The notes below the pieces were generated by a model. That model did no database searches, was not told where the DNA came from, and was given only the letters and a program-made list of their open reading frames with translations. From Magnetospirillum sp. (GTDB lineage: Bacteria > Pseudomonadota > Alphaproteobacteria > Rhodospirillales > Magnetospirillaceae), in NCBI GenBank assembly GCA_020217035.1, contig JAIWOG010000176.1, positions 1-10,000 of the forward strand: a stretch of DNA of 10,000 nucleotides, read 5' to 3'. Below, piece after piece: positions 6,026 to 10,000 of this stretch; the first letter of the stretch is position 1, and the number at the start of each line of letters is the position of its first letter. The position numbers and the translations under genes were made by a program.

Positions 6026-7300
6026 TCATTCCCCGATGCTTTGAACGAATTCGAAAAGCATCGGCGCGTTGCGGCGGCGGTCGTTTTCGGTGCGCCCGAA
6101 ATTGGTCAGCAGGCGACGCATGTAGGTAGCGTCGACACGTTCCAACAGGAAATAGCACTTGATCGCCAGCAACTCGCCGATGCCTTCCGGCAGCTTGCTG
6201 ATCCACTTCATCAAGCCGTCGCGGAATGCTCCTTCGCGGGCCTGTTCCTGGCGGGCGTTGGGATGGAATTCCTGGTCGTACAACTGGTTCAGTTCCCGCC
6301 ATGCCTTGGCGATGGATTCGGTTTCGAAGCGGATCACGTCCTGCATCAGGCGCACCCCGTCCTCGTCGGGGGGGGCATAGCCGCTTCTGGTGGCGTCCTC
6401 GCGGAACAGCGGCCACGGATCGTCTTCCGGCTTGGGTTTCTTGCCCTTGGCGGTGCGAAAGGCGTTCCAGCGGGTGTCCCAATTATGCAGGACCGGGTTG
6501 TTGACCTCGCCGCCCTGGATGATCTCGATCAACTTGCCGCCGCCCACTTCGGCCCAATTGTGGTTCAACCCCAATTGCTGGATGTGCCGCGAGGCCCGCA
6601 TGGGCGGCAGCACGAAGCGGCGCAGCACTTCCTCGTAGCAAAGGGCGAATTCGGGAGCCAGCGGGAAGGGACGGCGGCCGGGCTTGGCGTCGCCCTTGAC
6701 CTGCAACAATCCCAGCACCTTGCGGGCGTAGGAACAGATGGAATCGTCGAACAGGGTGTTGAAGTCGCTGAACGGCTTGTCGTCACTGTCCAGGCGCATG
6801 CGGTTGGCTTCGCTGGGCATCATGCGTTCGGAATCCGGCCCCAGTTGGGCGGCGAACAGCGGCGGTGGTTCCTTGATGGACGAGATGTTGCGGGCGGTGG
6901 GGGCCTTGATGGCGGCCGGGCGCATGGCCAATAACTTGGCCAGCGTCGCCTCGTGTTCGCTGACCGGTGGCGGGGCGGGACCCAGCAAGGGTTCGCACAC
7001 CGAAGCAAGCACTCGCAGGTCCTCGTCGCGATGGGCGGCGTCCAAGGGAAGCAACGGCGCGAAGTTCTTGGCGCGGGCGTCGTGCAGGGCGGAAATCCCC
7101 AGTCGTTCCAGCGCCTTGCCCAGGATCACCGCGAAAACCACGTCCAATTCGCGAATGGACGCCCATTTCAGGCTTTCCGGATCGGCCATGGTCAGACGGC
7201 GCAGCAACAGGATCTGCGACACCTCGAGATGACGGGTGGCATTGATCAGATTCGAAACCTTGGTTTCGAACGCCTTGTTGTCACGTTGAACCTGACTCAT
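6026..7300 (-). CDS. Hypothetical protein, tandem paralog B
   Basis: A 424-residue protein, the longer member of the tandem pair; the family is not recognised and no function is assigned. The N-terminal block LLLRRLTMADPESLKWAS (31-48), the core TLFDDSI (182-188), PPMRASR (232-238), NWAE (248-251), EIIQGGEVNNPVLHNWDTRW (259-278), PWPLFRED (295-302), QEFHPNARQEQ (343-353), FRDGLMKWI (359-367) and FGRTENDRRRNAP (401-413) all match paralog A in order. Relative to A it carries about 38 extra residues in the variable linker between roughly 88 and 180, which includes a proline run near 108-112. It has about eight fewer residues after the WDTRW block. There is no signal peptide or membrane segment. 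The ATG at 7300 has a good GAGGGCGGG just upstream. It lies 67 bp upstream of paralog A on the same strand and probably shares at least some transcripts with it. Confidence 0.86.
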   Translation of the reverse strand: MSQVQRDNKAFETKVSNLINATRHLEVSQILLLRRLTMADPESLKWASIRELDVVFAVILGKALERLGISALHDARAKNFAPLLPLDAAHRDEDLRVLASVCEPLLGPAPPPVSEHEATLAKLLAMRPAAIKAPTARNISSIKEPPPLFAAQLGPDSERMMPSEANRMRLDSDDKPFSDFNTLFDDSICSYARKVLGLLQVKGDAKPGRRPFPLAPEFALCYEEVLRRFVLPPMRASRHIQQLGLNHNWAEVGGGKLIEIIQGGEVNNPVLHNWDTRWNAFRTAKGKKPKPEDDPWPLFREDATRSGYAPPDEDGVRLMQDVIRFETESIAKAWRELNQLYDQEFHPNARQEQAREGAFRDGLMKWISKLPEGIGELLAIKCYFLLERVDATYMRRLLTNFGRTENDRRRNAPMLFEFVQSIGE

Positions 7301-7496
7301 CCCGCCCTCTTCGCCCTTCTGGGCGCTGACGCCGGTATCCAGGCGGTCCCCGCCCGTCTGGAACGACGATTATTATTCCCCCACCCATTTGGCTTACCGC
7401 ACCTTTCCCAATGGTGCAAGGTCCACCTGAACGGTTTTCATGATCGCGTTTCGTGACGCACAGGTCAATCGGGCCGATAACCGAGCCTTGCGCGGC
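7301..7496. other. Intergenic gap between the SDR gene and paralog B
   Basis: I see no gene in this 196-bp gap. It has a small inverted repeat (GCACC, nine-base spacer, GGTGC) near 7400-7420 and an AT-rich spot GAATAATAATC (minus strand) near 7370-7380 that could belong to a promoter for paralog B. No well-spaced -35 partner is convincing. No strong terminator follows the SDR stop on the minus strand, so read-through from the cvpA-purF-SDR operon into the paralogs is possible. Confidence 0.4.
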
Positions 7497-8216
7497 TTAT
7501 TCCTTGTTCAGGGTGACGATCTGGCCATGCATGGTGCAATCGGGGGCGGCCAGATCGACGAAGGGGCCGGTCACGTCCTCGGGCTGCGGCAAGGTGGCAC
7601 TGTCCTCACCCGGGAAAGCGATGGTGCGCATGCGGGTGGCGACCGCACCCGGATCGATCAGGTTGACCCGGGTGTTGGCGATGGCGGCGATTTCCGCCGC
7701 CCAGGTGAGCACGATGGATTCCAGCGCCGCCTTGCCCGCCGAATAGACCCCCCAATAGGGGGCGTGAGTGTGGGCCTGGGCGCCGGTGACGAAGATGGCG
7801 CGGCCGGCATCCGACAGTTTCAACAGCGGCGCGAAGGCGCGGATCAGGCGGTAATTGGCGGTGACGTTGATGTCGAACGCCTCTTGGAAATGCTTCTGGT
7901 CCACATGGCCGATGGGGGCCAGACCGCCGCCGATGTCGCCGGCGTTGCCCACCAGGATGTCCAGCTTGCCGAAGCGCTGGAACAAGGCCGCCGCCACCTG
8001 GTCGATCTTGTCGAATTCGCGCAGGTTCAGCGGGCACAGAACCGCCTTGCCGCCAGCCCCGGCGATTTCGTCGTCCAGTTCCTCGAGCGCCCCTTGGGTG
8101 CGGGCGACGCAGATCACCTCGGCCCCTTCGGCGGCGAAGCGTTTGGCCACGGCGCGGCCGATGCCGCGCGATGCCCCGGTGACCAGGGCGACGCGCCCTT
8201 GCAGCCGGCCGCTCAC
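7497..8216 (-). CDS. SDR family NAD(P)-dependent oxidoreductase
   Basis: A 239-residue classical short-chain dehydrogenase/reductase with a Rossmann fold that binds NAD(P)(H). The substrate is unknown. The cofactor motif TGASRGIG is at 13-20, NAG at 91-93, the structural Asn at 117 (in DINV), and the active-site Tyr158 and Lys162 are in YSAGK. The position 13 residues before the tyrosine, normally the catalytic serine, is Gly145 (FVTGAQAH), with Thr144 beside it. This is unusual and may reduce or change activity. Arg40 in VART after the second strand hints at NADP(H), but not firmly. The start is the GTG at 8216, which overlaps the purF stop as GTGA and has GAGGG about seven bases upstream. 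The frame stays open further upstream but runs antiparallel in meaning to purF coding sequence. As the last gene of cvpA-purF-SDR it is likely co-transcribed and coupled to purF. There is no evidence that it acts in purine synthesis. Confidence 0.92.
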   Translation of the reverse strand: MSGRLQGRVALVTGASRGIGRAVAKRFAAEGAEVICVARTQGALEELDDEIAGAGGKAVLCPLNLREFDKIDQVAAALFQRFGKLDILVGNAGDIGGGLAPIGHVDQKHFQEAFDINVTANYRLIRAFAPLLKLSDAGRAIFVTGAQAHTHAPYWGVYSAGKAALESIVLTWAAEIAAIANTRVNLIDPGAVATRMRTIAFPGEDSATLPQPEDVTGPFVDLAAPDCTMHGQIVTLNKE

Positions 8217-9697
8217 TTGGTTCCCTCGTTCAAGAACGAGAATTGCTTGGCCGCCGCCAATTGGTCGGCATAATCGGTGGGGCTGATGGGATAGTCGCCG
8301 GTGAAGCAGGCGTCGCAATATTGCGGGGTCTGGTTGTCGCGGGCTTCTTCGCCCACCGCCTTGTAAAGGCCGTCCAGCGAGATGAAGGCCAGGGAATCGA
8401 CGCCGATCAGCTTGGCCATGCCTTCCACGTCGTAACGCGCCGCCAGCAGCTTTTCGCGTTCCGGGGTGTCGATGCCGAAATAGCAGCAATGGTTGGTCGG
8501 CGGCGAGGAAATGCGCATGTGCACTTCCTTGGCCCCGGCCTGACGCACCATTTCGACGATCTTGCGGCTGGTGGTGCCGCGCACGATGGAATCGTCCACC
8601 AAGACGACCCGCTTGCCTTCGATGTAGAAGCGGTTGGGGTTGTGTTTCATCTTGACGCCCACATGGCGGGTGCGGTCGGTGGGTTGGATGAAGGTGCGAC
8701 CCACATAATGGTTGCGGATGATGCCCAGTTCGAAGGGAATGCCGGCTTCCGAGGCATAGCCGATGGCCGCCGGCACACCGGAATCGGGCACCGGGACGAT
8801 GACGTCGGCCTCGACGGCGCTTTCGCGGGCCAGCTGGGCGCCGATGCGCTTCCGCACTTCGTAGACGCTGGTGCCTTCCATGATGGAATCGGGGCGGGCG
8901 AAATAGATGTATTCGAAGATGCAGAAGCGCCGGCCCATGTTGCCGAAGGGCTTCAGCGAACGGATGCCGGTGGCGGTGATGACGACGATCTCGCCGGGTT
9001 CCACGTCACGCACGAATTCGGCGCCGATGATGTCCAGCGCACAGGTTTCCGACGCCAAACACCAAGCGCCGTCCAGCTTGCCCAACACCAGCGGGCGGAT
9101 GCCCAGGGGGTCGCGCACGCCCATCAATCCGTCCTTGGTCAGGCAAGTCAGCGAATAGGCACCTTCGATCTGGCGCAACGCGTCGATCAGCCGGTCCTCG
9201 ACGCTGGTGTAAAGGCTGATGGCGATCAGGTGGATGATCACCTCGGTGTCGGTGGTGCTTTGGAACAGGCAGCCGCGCTTGACCAGCGAGCGGCGCAGCA
9301 CGTTGGTGTTGGTCAGGTTGCCGTTATGGGCCAGGGCCAGGCCGCCGAATTCCATTTCGGCGAACAACGGCTGGACGTTGCGCAACAGCGTCTCGCCGGT
9401 GGTGGAATAGCGCACGTGGCCGACGGCCGCCGCGCCCTTCAGCTTGCGGATGATGGCTTCGTTGCCGAAGCAATCTTCCACGTGCCCCAGGTCGCGGTGA
9501 TTGTGGAAGGCGCCGCCGTCATGGCTGACGATGCCGGCGGCTTCCTGGCCGCGATGCTGCAGCGCGTGCAGGCCCAAAGCCACCAGGGCCGCCGCTTCGG
9601 GATGACCGTAGATGCCGAACACCCCGCATTCTTCGCGCAGATGGTCGTCGTCGAAAGGATTGGTGGTCAGCATTTGTGGTCTCGCGGCTGTATTCAT
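8213..9697 (-). CDS. purF: Amidophosphoribosyltransferase
   Basis: Catalyses the committed step of de novo purine synthesis: PRPP plus glutamine gives 5-phosphoribosylamine, glutamate and pyrophosphate. The protein is 494 residues. A 23-residue propeptide precedes Cys24, the glutamine-hydrolysing N-terminal nucleophile (ECGVFGIYG), followed by HALQHRGQEAAG (44-55) and HVRYSTTG (94-101). The PRPP motif VVLVDDSIVRGTTS is at 364-377. Cys259, Cys405, Cys461 and Cys464 match the four 4Fe-4S ligands of the Bacillus subtilis-type enzyme: after removing the propeptide the first two fall at 236 and 382. This is therefore the processed, iron-sulfur form, unlike E. coli PurF. The ATG at 9697 overlaps the cvpA stop (ATGA). 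An internal ATG at 9673 (residue 9) is a weaker alternative. The family is known to be inhibited by purine nucleotides. No upstream regulatory site lies in this window. Confidence 0.97.
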   Translation of the reverse strand: MNTAARPQMLTTNPFDDDHLREECGVFGIYGHPEAAALVALGLHALQHRGQEAAGIVSHDGGAFHNHRDLGHVEDCFGNEAIIRKLKGAAAVGHVRYSTTGETLLRNVQPLFAEMEFGGLALAHNGNLTNTNVLRRSLVKRGCLFQSTTDTEVIIHLIAISLYTSVEDRLIDALRQIEGAYSLTCLTKDGLMGVRDPLGIRPLVLGKLDGAWCLASETCALDIIGAEFVRDVEPGEIVVITATGIRSLKPFGNMGRRFCIFEYIYFARPDSIMEGTSVYEVRKRIGAQLARESAVEADVIVPVPDSGVPAAIGYASEAGIPFELGIIRNHYVGRTFIQPTDRTRHVGVKMKHNPNRFYIEGKRVVLVDDSIVRGTTSRKIVEMVRQAGAKEVHMRISSPPTNHCCYFGIDTPEREKLLAARYDVEGMAKLIGVDSLAFISLDGLYKAVGEEARDNQTPQYCDACFTGDYPISPTDYADQLAAAKQFSFLNEGTK

Positions 9698-10000
9698 TGG
9701 TTGGCCTGGATCAGGCGATCCAGTTGGCTTCGGCTTTCGTTGTCGTATCCTGTCGCGGGCTTGCCGCCCGTCTCGCTTTGCTTGCCCGCGCCCTGGCTCG
9801 CCTGGGGCGCCACCGGCTGGGGGGCGATGTACTTGCGGAAGGTCTGTTCGGCCTGCATCAGGTCCTGGGCATCCTTGGATACCTGTTTGGCCTGGCCTTG
9901 CGCGGCGCCGAAATTGTCGGGCGCCAGGTTGCGCAGCAAGACAGCGCCGCGTTCAAGCCACGGATAGGACTTGGCCTCGGCCAGCCAGGTGGGCGGTGTC
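9694..10000 (-). CDS. cvpA: CvpA family protein, C-terminal part (runs off window)
   Basis: Partial gene: the last 101 residues are visible and the 5' end lies beyond base 10000. The stretch TPPTWLAEAKSYPWLERGA, then LLRNLAPDNF, is the conserved end of the CvpA (colicin V production protein) domain. It is followed by a soluble tail rich in Gln, Ala and Pro that ends RLIQANQ. CvpA is an inner membrane protein, and its membrane segments would lie in the missing part. The exact biochemical role of the family is not settled. cvpA immediately before purF is a widespread bacterial arrangement, and here the stop overlaps the purF ATG (ATGA), which supports one operon and translational coupling. The promoter of this operon must be outside the window. 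Confidence 0.9.
   Translation of the reverse strand, partial: TPPTWLAEAKSYPWLERGAVLLRNLAPDNFGAAQGQAKQVSKDAQDLMQAEQTFRKYIAPQPVAPQASQGAGKQSETGGKPATGYDNESRSQLDRLIQANQ

Noticed and set aside
6041..6934. A 297-codon plus-strand open frame opposite paralog B
   Set aside because: It mirrors the similar antisense frame opposite paralog A, as expected because the sense genes are homologous. The conserved protein blocks are on the minus strand.
7395..7425. Small inverted repeat in the gap before paralog B as a terminator or operator
   Set aside because: The stem is only five bases with a nine-base loop and no T-run follows it, so it is too weak to call.
8243..9967. A 574-codon open frame on the plus strand opposite purF and cvpA
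   Set aside because: It lies antisense to two well-supported genes. Its translation is rich in His, Gln, Asp and Gly with no family motif, which is the usual shadow of high-GC codon use.

Overview
The window is a gene-dense, high-GC stretch of bacterial chromosome. It is most consistent with an alphaproteobacterium of the Rhodospirillales/Magnetospirillum type. That placement is inferred from the cvpA-purF-SDR gene order, the alphaproteobacterial style of PyrE (an ED rather than DD pair in the PRPP motif), a bacterial ELM1-family gene and the base composition. It was not tested by any search. I see no tRNA, rRNA, CRISPR array, insertion sequence, phage gene or attachment site.

Layout, left to right. 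An unrecognised 256-residue protein (81-851, +) converges on a small YccF-type membrane protein gene (885-1340, -), with a strong bidirectional hairpin terminator between them. Next on the minus strand is pyrE (1456-2145, -), with its own hairpin terminator and a plausible promoter in the 91-bp divergent gap. On the other side of that gap is a tightly packed plus-strand operon of three genes: a crotonase-family protein (2237-3016), an ELM1-family protein (3013-3978, ATGA overlap) and an exported trypsin-fold serine protease (3969-4772, 10-bp overlap). Only 7 bp after the protease stop lies the stop of a minus-strand pair of tandem paralogs (4780-5958 and 6026-7300). They belong to a family I do not recognise. 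After a 196-bp gap comes the 3' end of a third minus-strand operon: cvpA (partial, running off the window), purF and an SDR oxidoreductase. Both junctions in that operon are 4-bp stop/start overlaps (ATGA and GTGA).

Two genes are clearly nucleotide biosynthesis: PyrE makes OMP from orotate and PRPP, and PurF carries out the committed step of purine synthesis from PRPP and glutamine. The crotonase, ELM1 and protease genes share a transcription unit but no pathway linking them is evident. The most unusual content is the tandem paralog pair. It is soluble-looking, has a strongly conserved asparagine/tryptophan/histidine core, and contains one patch that is almost identical at the DNA level. The other hypothetical gene (81-851) is not visibly related to the pair. 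Two enzymes of otherwise ordinary families lack a usual catalytic residue: the crotonase lacks the second glutamate, and the SDR lacks the serine of the Ser-Tyr-Lys set. Apart from these, the window is ordinary housekeeping chromosome, and I see no defence, secretion or biosynthetic gene cluster.
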